Assembly (NCBI GenBank): GCA_945876665.1
Contig: CAMCPC010000097.1
Coordinates: 1 to 5,460, forward strand
DNA length: 5,460 bases
From: an uncultured Oscillospiraceae bacterium
Lineage (GTDB): Bacteria; Bacillota; Clostridia; UBA1381
Reading direction: 5' to 3'
Shown: piece by piece, positions 1 through 5,460 of the stretch
Position numbering within the stretch: position 1 is the first letter of the stretch
Layout of the letters: the number at the start of each line of letters is the position of its first letter
Program-made: the position numbers and the translations under genes
The notes under the pieces: generated by a model
Seen by the model: the letters and a program-made list of their open reading frames with translations, nothing else
Databases searched by the model: none
Told to the model about the DNA's origin: nothing

Positions 1-1009
1 TTCGCCACATCTTGTTGCGCATTGCCGCTATATATTCATCACTCGGATTTTCGGGGTCTTCGGTTGGCTTCGGTGTTGCCTCCGCATCCTCCGACTCCTC
101 ATCATCGCTCTTATATTCAAAATCTATCGCATATTTCTGAAACTGGTCAATGTCATAGGGAGAATTAACGTCAAAATCAGGCTTTGTCGCCATTGCAAGA
201 ATTTCGCCCGTCTTAGGGTTCATGACTATTCCTGCCGCGCCCTCCTTAAGCTTGTTCTCCTTAACGGCTTCCTCAAGATGCTTTTCAAGGAAATGCTGGA
301 TTGTTTCATCAATAGTAAGAACAACGTCGTCACCCTTTGACGCGCTGTTTATGTATTCCTCCTGCTGCTGCTTAAGTGTCGTGCCGTTAGCATTCTGATT
401 TGTTTCTATACTTCCGTTGCGTCCCATAAGCTCATCGTCAAACGTAAGCTCTATTCCCTGAATACCGTTATTGTCATAACCCGTAAACCCAAGGATATGC
501 GGCGCTACATTAAAGGGATAATATCTCTTTGAATCATCCTCAAAATAAATACCGCTGAACGCTTTTGCAATGGTTTCGTCCACATCGGGATCAAGAAGCT
601 TCTTTACCTTTTCTGCTTCCTCTGTTGTAAGACGCTTTTTTATAACCTGATAACGCGAATTCTTTGTTATCAGCTTTGTTATTTTATTTGGATCCATGTT
701 TATGACAGGCGCAAGCCTTGCCGCTATAACAGCAGCATCTCCGTCTTCCTTTATATCCTCAGGATTACAGATAAGCGTATTTACGGACGCGCTTTCCGCA
801 AGAACCTTTCCGTTTCTGTCATATATATTTCCTCTTGATGCAGTTATAATGCTGCTGCCCTGCTGCTGTGCCTTCGCCTTTCCCGAAAGCTCGTCACCCC
901 TGATTATCTGCCAGTATGCGACTCTTACCACAAGCGCCGCCAGCACCGCCGTCACAACCAGCACCATTATAACAGTTCTCTTTTTTATCTCATTTAATGA
1001 TGGCTTCAT
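1..1009 (-). CDS. Class B penicillin-binding protein, FtsI/SpoVD family (partial, N-terminal 336 residues)
   Basis: Class B PBPs are membrane-anchored peptidoglycan transpeptidases of the division septum or, as SpoVD, of the spore cortex. The ATG at 1009-1007 follows AAGGAA (1026-1021) by 11 bases. Visible in the protein: a basic start (KKR, residues 9-11), one membrane segment at about 12-30, and then the PBP dimerisation domain with its typical RGNIYDRNGKVLAES stretch (59-73). Next come HILGFTGYDNNGIQGIE (171-187), the start of the transpeptidase domain near GDDVVLTIDETIQ (226-238), and MNPKTGEILAMA (263-274). The frame leaves the window right after RNKMWR (331-336), which in this family comes shortly before the SxxK catalytic motif, so the active site is not seen. 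Residues 298-324 form an acidic, proline-containing insert. The gene is the fourth in the mraZ-rsmH-ftsL series. Whether it is a vegetative PBP (pbpB/ftsI) or SpoVD, and whether it ends in PASTA domains, cannot be decided here. Confidence 0.95.
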   Translation of the reverse strand, partial: MKPSLNEIKKRTVIMVLVVTAVLAALVVRVAYWQIIRGDELSGKAKAQQQGSSIITASRGNIYDRNGKVLAESASVNTLICNPEDIKEDGDAAVIAARLAPVINMDPNKITKLITKNSRYQVIKKRLTTEEAEKVKKLLDPDVDETIAKAFSGIYFEDDSKRYYPFNVAPHILGFTGYDNNGIQGIELTFDDELMGRNGSIETNQNANGTTLKQQQEEYINSASKGDDVVLTIDETIQHFLEKHLEEAVKENKLKEGAAGIVMNPKTGEILAMATKPDFDVNSPYDIDQFQKYAIDFEYKSDDEESEDAEATPKPTEDPENPSDEYIAAMRNKMWR

Positions 1010-1047
1010 TAATTTATCAATTCCTTTTAATAACCATACTCAAATTT

Positions 1048-1053
1048 ATTATA
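1048..1053 (-). promoter_or_regulatory. Possible internal -10 element upstream of the PBP gene
   Basis: The 58-base gap between the ftsL-like gene and the PBP gene contains a perfect TATAAT on the minus strand, 38 bases before the PBP start codon. The sequence 17 bases upstream of it (ATAAAA) does not resemble a -35 box, and there is no TGn extension. It may be chance in an AT-rich spacer, or a weak secondary promoter that lets the PBP be expressed apart from the upstream genes. Confidence 0.2.
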
Positions 1054-1067
1054 CAACTCTACAGATT

Positions 1068-1568
1068 CTATTTTATGCTGAAAAATTGTACAATATTACC
1101 ACCAATCTTTTTCAATACAGACATTATGCTGTGTCCAAGACCTTCTACCTCACCTGCTGTTTTCTCAGTCATGTCGTCCTGCTTGACATTTACGTATATT
1201 GTCTGATATTTTTCAGGTCTTTGCATACCAAGTCTTGTGGTTGCTTCTTTTTCTATTTCAGCAAGGTCCACGCTCTGCTCCATATCAAAAACCATCTGAC
1301 TTGTAGCCGACTCAATATCCGAGAGCTGCTTCTGAAGTGAAGCAATTTCCTGCTGTGTTTCGTTTACGGTTACAAATTGGGAAATCATAAATCCGGCCGA
1401 CAATGCTATTACTACTATTACGCATATTCTGCGTATATTTTTACTTCTGATCAGCATCTGTTCACGATTCCTTTTAACTACCTTTACGTTATTCCTTTGT
1501 GGTCTTCTCTTTTTTACAGGGCTTTCATACTGCCTCGGCAGTTCATATGCCAGATTTCCGTAATCCAC
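1068..1568 (-). CDS. ftsL: FtsL-like cell division protein
   Basis: FtsL is a small bitopic protein of the divisome. It pairs with DivIC/FtsB through a periplasm-side coiled coil and helps activate septal peptidoglycan synthesis. The start is GTG (1568-1566), 8 bases after AAGGAG, which overlaps the rsmH stop codon. The 166-residue product has a strongly basic cytoplasmic N-terminus (residues 19-47, rich in K and R) and one membrane helix at about 48-66. A heptad-like coiled coil follows at about 68-98 (ETQQEIASLQKQLSDIE). The FtsL/DivIC-type signature IEKEATTRLGMQRPEKYQTIYV begins at residue 105. It is longer than B. subtilis FtsL (117 residues): the N-terminus is longer, and about 38 residues follow the signature, ending in IMSVLKKIGGNIVQFFSIK. 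The assignment rests on topology, the signature and the place between rsmH and a class B PBP; FtsL sequences are otherwise poorly conserved. Confidence 0.88.
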   Translation of the reverse strand: MDYGNLAYELPRQYESPVKKRRPQRNNVKVVKRNREQMLIRSKNIRRICVIVVIALSAGFMISQFVTVNETQQEIASLQKQLSDIESATSQMVFDMEQSVDLAEIEKEATTRLGMQRPEKYQTIYVNVKQDDMTEKTAGEVEGLGHSIMSVLKKIGGNIVQFFSIK

Positions 1569-1576
1569 AATTATCT

Positions 1577-1583
1577 CTCCTTA
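1577..1583 (-). promoter_or_regulatory. ftsL ribosome binding site overlapping the rsmH stop codon
   Basis: On the minus strand the rsmH stop TAA (1583-1581) shares two bases with a near-perfect Shine-Dalgarno AAGGAG (1582-1577), 8 bases before the GTG start of ftsL. This placement decides the ftsL start and suggests that ribosomes ending rsmH can reload directly onto ftsL (translational coupling, an inference). Confidence 0.8.
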
Positions 1584-2513
1584 CAGTTTTTCTGCAATCC
1601 TCAGCTTTGCGCTTTTTGAACGCGAATTTTCCTCAATTTCCTTTTCAGACGGAAGTACGGGCTTCCTTGAAATTATCTTAATTTCAGGCTTTCTTCCGCA
1701 CATACATACAGGAAACTCCTTCGGGCATATACACCCCTTCGCCATTTCCTGAAATGTTTTCTTTACTATCCTGTCCTCAAGGGAATGGAAGGTTATTATT
1801 GCAAGCCTTCCGCCTTTTTTCAGGCACGAGGTAAAATCCCTGACGGATTGCTCAAGTATTCCAAGCTCATTGTTTACTTCAATCCTTATAGCCTGAAACA
1901 CTCTCTTTGCCGGATGTCCGCCGTCCATACGCGCCTTTTTAGGTATTGCCGCCTTTATTATGTCCACAAGCTCAAATGTGGTTTCAATCGGTTTTTCTCT
2001 GCGTCTTTCACATATGAACTCCGCAATACGCTTTGACCACTTTTCCTCGCCGTATTCATAAAAAATACGCGTAAGCTCCTCACATGAATACGAATTTACC
2101 ACCTCATACGCCGTTTTAGGTGACGAGATATTCATTCTCATGTCAAGAGCGGCATCGTGCATATAGCTGAAGCCCCTTTCGGCATTATCCAGCTGATACG
2201 AGCTGACCCCAAGGTCAAGCACCGCACCGTCAATTTTTTCAATATTTAATTCCGACAATATATTTTTAATTTCACTGAAATTCCTGTTGACTATTGTAAC
2301 TCTGTCCGAAAACTCACTAAGCCGTTTTGTTGCCGCGGCTATTGCCTCCTTGTCCTGGTCAATACCGATAAGGTGACAACCCTCGCTTGCGGATAATATT
2401 CCGTGCGAGTGACCGCCTCCGCCGAGAGTTCCGTCAGCGTATATACCGTCGGATTTTATCTTTAGTGCTTCTATGCTTTCCTTAAACAATACAGAAACGT
2501 GTCTGAACTCCAT
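1581..2513 (-). CDS. rsmH: 16S rRNA (cytosine(1402)-N(4))-methyltransferase RsmH (MraW)
   Basis: RsmH uses S-adenosylmethionine to N4-methylate C1402 of 16S rRNA in the small subunit's decoding region. The ATG at 2513-2511 follows GAAGGGA by 7 bases, and the 310-residue length is normal for the family. Visible motifs: [13 protein letters not shown] (5-17), the SAM-binding [10 protein letters not shown] (27-36), IGIDQD (49-54), [11 protein letters not shown] (99-109) and [15 protein letters not shown] (113-127). Then follow [18 protein letters not shown] (200-217), [10 protein letters not shown] (242-251) and the C-terminal [13 protein letters not shown] (297-309). Four cysteines at 261, 263, 270 and 272 (a CxC pair on each side of PKEFPV) form a compact cluster that could hold a metal; cysteines at this place are, as I recall, common in Firmicute RsmH proteins. 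The gene sits 19 bases after mraZ and 12 bases before ftsL, the classical dcw order. Confidence 0.98.
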   Translation of the reverse strand: MEFRHVSVLFKESIEALKIKSDGIYADGTLGGGGHSHGILSASEGCHLIGIDQDKEAIAAATKRLSEFSDRVTIVNRNFSEIKNILSELNIEKIDGAVLDLGVSSYQLDNAERGFSYMHDAALDMRMNISSPKTAYEVVNSYSCEELTRIFYEYGEEKWSKRIAEFICERRREKPIETTFELVDIIKAAIPKKARMDGGHPAKRVFQAIRIEVNNELGILEQSVRDFTSCLKKGGRLAIITFHSLEDRIVKKTFQEMAKGCICPKEFPVCMCGRKPEIKIISRKPVLPSEKEIEENSRSKSAKLRIAEKL

Positions 2514-2532
2514 AGTAATTTCCCTTCATATA

Positions 2533-2976
2533 TTATATATTTAAACCATATTTTAGGATACCGTCCATCATTATATCATCTGAAAGGTCACACTGATAGT
2601 TCTCCCATTCTTCACTGTCCCATATCTCCAGACGGGTATTGGCGCCCACAAGCACCACGTCCTTTTTAAGATTAGCATATTCCATAAGGCGTTTTGCAAT
2701 CGGTACTCTGCCCTGCTTGTCTATAGCAGCGCTGGTCGCTTTACCGAAAAACAAACGCACAAAAGCTGCCGCATTTCTGTCTGTGGCAGTAGGAAGCTGA
2801 TTAATCTTTTCTGAAATCTTATCCCATTCCTCCTGAGTGTACAAGTGCAGACATTTGTCTGACATAGAACGCGTGACATATACAGTATCGGACATTTTTT
2901 CCCTTACCTTGGCAGGCAGAATGATTCTTCCGCGCTCATCAAGCTGACGTGGATATTCGTCAACAAAATTTACCAT
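2533..2976 (-). CDS. mraZ: Transcriptional regulator MraZ
   Basis: MraZ is a DNA-binding protein of the SpoVT/AbrB swapped-hairpin fold that forms a ring and binds repeats upstream of its own dcw operon. In E. coli it represses the cluster; in some other bacteria activation is reported. The protein has 147 residues, close to the usual length of about 143. It carries the two expected MraZ half-domains: LDERGRIILPAKVRE (12-26) and AIDKQGRVPIAKRLMEYA (84-101), each with the DxxGR core (D13-R17 and D86-R90). The stretch DKCLHLYTQEEW (40-51) and LEIWDSEEW (116-124) are also typical. ATG 2976-2974 follows AGGTGG (2989-2984) by 7 bases. As first gene of the minus-strand operon it lies behind a promoter and a repeat array at 3040-3064 that looks like its own binding site. 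Confidence 0.97.
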   Translation of the reverse strand: MVNFVDEYPRQLDERGRIILPAKVREKMSDTVYVTRSMSDKCLHLYTQEEWDKISEKINQLPTATDRNAAAFVRLFFGKATSAAIDKQGRVPIAKRLMEYANLKKDVVLVGANTRLEIWDSEEWENYQCDLSDDIMMDGILKYGLNI

Positions 2977-3039
2977 TTATATGCCACCTGCCTTTCTCAT
3001 TAGTTTATGGGTTGTATATTCCAAATGGGTCATTTTTCA

Positions 3040-3064
3040 TCCCAAATACTCCCATTCGCTCCCT
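3040..3064 (-). promoter_or_regulatory. Putative MraZ operator: three direct repeats at 10-base spacing
   Basis: Read on the minus strand there are AGGGA (3064-3060), TGGGA (3054-3050) and TGGGA (3044-3040), each separated by exactly 5 bases. This agrees with the published E. coli MraZ site, described as TGGGN repeats separated by 5 nt downstream of the mraZ promoter. A degenerate fourth copy (ATGGA, 3074-3070) keeps the same phase and touches the -10 box. The array starts right at the predicted transcription start and precedes mraZ by about 63 bases, so bound MraZ could block RNA polymerase. The match in sequence and spacing is seen directly; binding is inferred. Confidence 0.78.
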
Positions 3065-3072
3065 TTATCTCC

Positions 3073-3101
3073 ATTTTACCCTAAATTAATGAAAAATGCA
3101 A
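3073..3101 (-). promoter_or_regulatory. Sigma-A-like promoter of the mraZ-rsmH-ftsL-PBP operon
   Basis: On the minus strand TTGCAT (3101-3096) and TAAAAT (3078-3073) are separated by 17 bases. The -10 matches the consensus at five of six positions; the -35 matches only at TTG. The predicted start of transcription is near 3066, giving a leader of about 90 nt before mraZ. No other hexamer pair as good was noticed in this orientation between the two divergent genes. Confidence 0.65.
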
Positions 3102-3150
3102 TAGCTTTTTTCTGCGCTGTCGTTCTTTTTACCTTATTTTCCTGTTTTAC

Positions 3151-3179
3151 TTGTAAATTTTAATCAAATAGGATATAAT
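3151..3179 (+). promoter_or_regulatory. Sigma-A-like promoter of tex
   Basis: TTGTAA (3151-3156) and a perfect TATAAT (3174-3179) are separated by the optimal 17 bases on the plus strand. The -35 box matches TTGACA at four of six positions. The predicted start of transcription is near 3186, 184 bases before the tex start codon. Its -35 box lies about 50 bases from the -35 box of the divergent mraZ promoter, so the two polymerases would be placed back to back. Confidence 0.7.
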
Positions 3180-3266
3180 TAGTACGATTGTTTTTTACCA
3201 ACTTTTATATATATTGTTACAGGTTTACATAACCCCACACTATATATTGTGGTTGTTACTATTATA

Positions 3267-3288
3267 TCACAAATGTTTCAGTTTGTGA
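3267..3288. repeat. Inverted repeat TCACAAA-N8-TTTGTGA
   Basis: Two perfect 7-base arms enclose an 8-base spacer within the predicted tex leader. In DNA this could be a binding site for a dimeric regulator; in RNA it could form a 7-bp hairpin. The arms contain few G-C pairs, so the hairpin would be weak. Function unknown. Confidence 0.5.
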
Positions 3289-3329
3289 ATAGGATTATTA
3301 AAATTTCTTTGCTGTTATATTACAAAATA

Positions 3330-3343
3330 ATTTCAGCTGAAAT
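3330..3343. repeat. 14-base perfect palindrome ATTTCAGCTGAAAT
   Basis: A perfect palindrome without spacer ends 12 bases before the tex Shine-Dalgarno sequence. With no loop it is better suited to a DNA-binding dimer than to an RNA hairpin. No known regulator was recognised from it. Confidence 0.5.
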
Positions 3344-3369
3344 ACACAATTTTTTGGAGGATATTACAT

Positions 3370-5460
3370 ATGGAAAATTCAGAAAACAAAATTATTTCCG
3401 CTCTTGTTTCGGAGTTTAACCTGAAGAAAACGCAGGTGGAAAGCACGATTGCGCTGATTGACGACGGCAACACAATCCCATTTATCGCGCGTTACCGCAA
3501 GGAAGCAACAGGGTCATTAAGCGATGAAATATTACGTGATTTTTACGACAGGCTAAATTATCTGCGTAATCTTGAAGCAAAAAAGGAAGAAATTACACGT
3601 CTGATTGACGAGCAGGAACAGCTTACATCAGAAATCACAAACGCAATAGAAAATGCCGTTACGCTGTCGGAACTGGAGGACATATACCGTCCGTTCCGCC
3701 CCAAGCGCCGCACAAGAGCAACAATTGCCAAGGAAAAGGGACTTGAGCCGTTAGCCGAAATAATATTACAGCAAAATTATGAGGATAATATTGAAAGTAT
3801 TTCCCTTGACTATATTGACACAGAAAAGGGTGTGGAGAGCAGCGAGGACGCATTAAACGGCGCTATGGATATAATTGCGGAGCAGATAAGCGACAACGCA
3901 GAATACCGCAAGGATATACGCACGCGCACAATAAACGAGGGTTTTCTTGTTTCAAAAGCCACCACAGATGAGGACAGTGTGTACCGCCTTTATTACGACT
4001 TTACAGAGCCTATCAAAAAGCTTGCCAATCACAGACTTCTCGCTATTAACCGCGGAGAAAAAGAGGGTATCCTGTCTGTAAAGATTGACATTGATGATGA
4101 AAAAATCGACAGCTATCTTATCCGCCGTCTTACGCCTAAGCGTGAAGCACCGTCGACAAAGTATGTTATTCTTGCCGCCGAGGACAGCTACAAACGTCTT
4201 ATTGCTCCGTCAATCGCCACCGAAATCCGCAATATGCTTACTGAAAATGCCGAGGAAGCGTCAATAAAGGTATTCAATCAAAACCTTTCGGGACTTCTTT
4301 TGCAGCCGCCTGTCAAGGGCAAGGTTGTTATGGGGTTTGACCCCGGCTACCGCACAGGCTGCAAGGTTGCGGTTGTGGACGAAACAGGCAAGGTGCTTGA
4401 CACAAATGTGGTATACTGCACGCTTGACATTCACGACAAGGCAAAGGCGAAGAAAATCCTTACCGATATGATTACGAGAAACAAGGTTGACCTTATTTCC
4501 ATAGGCAACGGCACAGCATCAAAGGAAAGTGAAATATTTATTGCCGACCTTTTAAAGGAAATAGACCGCGAGGTTTTTTATATAATGACAAATGAAGCAG
4601 GCGCGTCCGTTTACAGCGCGTCAAAGCTTGCTACGGAGGAATTTCCGCAATATGACGTTGCGCTGAGAAGCGCCGTATCAATCGCAAGACGCGTACAGGA
4701 CCCGCTTGCGGAGCTTGTAAAGATTGACCCGAAATCAATCGGAGTGGGACAGTATCAGCACGACATGAATCAGAAACGTCTGGGCGAAGCGTTGGGCGGT
4801 GTGGTTGAAAGCTGCGTAAACAGTGTGGGTGTTGACTTAAATACCGCCTCCCCCTCCCTGCTTTCGTATGTTGCAGGAATTAACAAAACAGTATCAAAAA
4901 ATATAATCACCTATCGTGAAGAAAACGGCAAATTTGCCACACGCAAGGAGCTTCTTAAAGTACCGAAGCTTGGCGCAAAGGCATTTGAGCAATGCGCCGG
5001 ATTTTTGCGTATAACAGACGGTGCGGAGGTGCTTGACAACACCTCCGTCCACCCCGAAAGCTACAAGGCGGCAAAGGAATTGCTTGAATTTCTCGGATAC
5101 ACAAAGGAGGACGTTCAAAACGGAAATGTTGCGGATTTAAAGAAAAAGCTTTCATCTGTAAACTCGGCTCAGCTTGCAGAAAGGCTCGGCATAGGTGAAA
5201 TTACACTCAACGATATTGCGGACAGCATAATTAAGAAAGGACGCGACCCGCGCGAGGAGCTGCCGCAGCCTGTACTCAGGAGCGATATTCTTTCAATGGA
5301 GGACTTAAAGCCCGACATGGTGCTGACAGGAACAGTCAGAAATGTCATAGATTTCGGCGCATTTGTGGACATCGGCGTACATCAGGACGGACTTGTGCAT
5401 ATATCTCAGATTTGCGACAGATATATAAAGCACCCGACAGATGTGCTGTCGGTCGGTGAC
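3370..5460 (+). CDS. tex: RNA-binding transcription accessory protein Tex (partial, first 697 residues)
   Basis: Tex is a conserved cytoplasmic nucleic-acid-binding protein linked to transcription and, in several bacteria, to virulence gene or toxin expression; its exact reaction is not known. The ATG at 3370 follows GGAGG by 9 bases. The order of parts fits the family. The N-terminal helical region has IPFIARYRKEATGSLSDE (36-53) and LEDIYRPFRPKRRTRATIAKEKGLEPLA (102-129). The YqgF/RuvC-like domain begins at VMGFDPGYRTGCKVAVVD (320-337), with D324 at the usual first acidic position, and continues through NEAGASVYSASKLA (408-421), then RRVQDPLAELVKIDPKSIGVGQYQHDM ending at 466. Helix-hairpin-helix elements are at about 495-560 (LLSYVAGINKTVSKNI, FATRKELLKVPKLGAKAF). 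The S1 domain starts near 647 with GTVRNVIDFGAFVDIGVHQDGLVHIS (654-679). The reading frame is open to the window end; since B. subtilis YdcI has about 719 residues, only the S1 end and any tail are missing. No frameshift is seen. Confidence 0.97.
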   Translation, partial: MENSENKIISALVSEFNLKKTQVESTIALIDDGNTIPFIARYRKEATGSLSDEILRDFYDRLNYLRNLEAKKEEITRLIDEQEQLTSEITNAIENAVTLSELEDIYRPFRPKRRTRATIAKEKGLEPLAEIILQQNYEDNIESISLDYIDTEKGVESSEDALNGAMDIIAEQISDNAEYRKDIRTRTINEGFLVSKATTDEDSVYRLYYDFTEPIKKLANHRLLAINRGEKEGILSVKIDIDDEKIDSYLIRRLTPKREAPSTKYVILAAEDSYKRLIAPSIATEIRNMLTENAEEASIKVFNQNLSGLLLQPPVKGKVVMGFDPGYRTGCKVAVVDETGKVLDTNVVYCTLDIHDKAKAKKILTDMITRNKVDLISIGNGTASKESEIFIADLLKEIDREVFYIMTNEAGASVYSASKLATEEFPQYDVALRSAVSIARRVQDPLAELVKIDPKSIGVGQYQHDMNQKRLGEALGGVVESCVNSVGVDLNTASPSLLSYVAGINKTVSKNIITYREENGKFATRKELLKVPKLGAKAFEQCAGFLRITDGAEVLDNTSVHPESYKAAKELLEFLGYTKEDVQNGNVADLKKKLSSVNSAQLAERLGIGEITLNDIADSIIKKGRDPREELPQPVLRSDILSMEDLKPDMVLTGTVRNVIDFGAFVDIGVHQDGLVHISQICDRYIKHPTDVLSVGD

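Larger units (their letters stand above)
3186..3369 (+). other. Long predicted 5' leader of tex with short inverted repeats
   Basis: If the promoter at 3151-3179 is used, the tex mRNA begins with about 184 untranslated nucleotides. The stretch is very AT-rich and holds no convincing open frame. It contains a stem-loop CCACA/TGTGG (3235-3239 with 3248-3252, 8-base loop), a stem-loop TCACAAA/TTTGTGA (3267-3273 with 3282-3288, 8-base loop), a direct repeat TTGTTAC (3214-3220 and 3253-3259) and a palindrome at 3330-3343. It ends in the strong ribosome binding site GGAGG (3356-3360), 9 bases before the ATG. No known riboswitch class was recognised, and neither stem is followed by a U-run that would make it a clear terminator. 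Confidence 0.45.

Noticed and set aside
696..1340. 214-codon open frame on the plus strand
   Set aside because: It lies opposite the PBP and FtsL genes, which have clear family motifs and ribosome binding sites. Its product has no recognisable domain and it has no convincing Shine-Dalgarno.
3008..3029. Additional MraZ half-sites TGGG at 3008-3011 and 3026-3029 on the plus strand
   Set aside because: They are in the opposite orientation and 18 bases apart, so they do not continue the 10-base phase of the main repeats.
2981..3163. 60-codon open frame in the plus direction between mraZ and tex
   Set aside because: No ribosome binding site before its ATG, and it runs over the mraZ promoter, the phased operator repeats and the tex -35 box.
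3235..3252. CCACA/TGTGG hairpin as a terminator
   Set aside because: Only five base pairs (seven with a bulge) and no following run of T; both flanking genes start rather than end here.
3186..3369. A known riboswitch class in the tex leader
   Set aside because: No recognised aptamer core, and the GC content is too low for the usual multi-helix fold; only short stems are visible.
4894..5372. Several minus-strand open frames of 66-74 codons
   Set aside because: They are antisense to the HhH and S1 parts of tex, overlap each other, and show no family features.
1..5460. Mobile element, defence system, CRISPR array or other unknown multi-gene system
   Set aside because: All long coding regions belong to conserved housekeeping families in a familiar order; no transposase, integrase, spaced repeat array or unassigned gene was seen.

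Overview
The window carries the start of a division and cell wall (dcw) gene cluster on the minus strand and, diverging from it, most of a tex gene on the plus strand. The gene set, the strong AAGGAG-type ribosome binding sites, a GTG start for ftsL, the moderately AT-rich sequence, and the order mraZ-rsmH-ftsL-class B PBP fit a Gram-positive Firmicute, most likely class Clostridia. I cannot name a genus from this sequence.

Minus strand, in transcription order from about 3066 down to 1: mraZ (2976-2533), rsmH/mraW (2513-1581), an FtsL-like septum protein (1568-1068) and the N-terminal 336 residues of a class B penicillin-binding protein of the FtsI/SpoVD type (1009 to the window edge). Gaps are 19, 12 and 58 bases, so the genes probably form one operon. 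A sigma-A-like promoter lies at 3101-3073. Immediately downstream, at 3064-3040, are three GGGA-type direct repeats with exact 10-base spacing. They match the arrangement to which MraZ binds, so mraZ probably controls its own operon.

The 393-base divergent intergenic region (2977-3369) holds both promoters. The tex promoter (3151-3179) has a perfect TATAAT and a 17-base spacer. It predicts an unusually long leader of about 184 nt before tex. This leader contains two short stem-loops and a 14-base perfect palindrome near the ribosome binding site.

Plus strand from 3370 to the window edge: 697 codons of tex, an RNA/DNA-binding transcription accessory protein. It has the N-terminal region, YqgF-like domain, helix-hairpin-helix region and most of the C-terminal S1 domain; only the last part is cut off.

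The minus-strand genes work together in septum formation: transcription control (MraZ), 16S rRNA methylation (RsmH), divisome scaffold (FtsL) and septal or spore peptidoglycan cross-linking (PBP). I found no mobile element, CRISPR array, RNA gene or clearly new system. The regions most worth a second look are the MraZ repeat operator, the structured tex leader, an acidic insert in the PBP and a long FtsL C-terminal tail.
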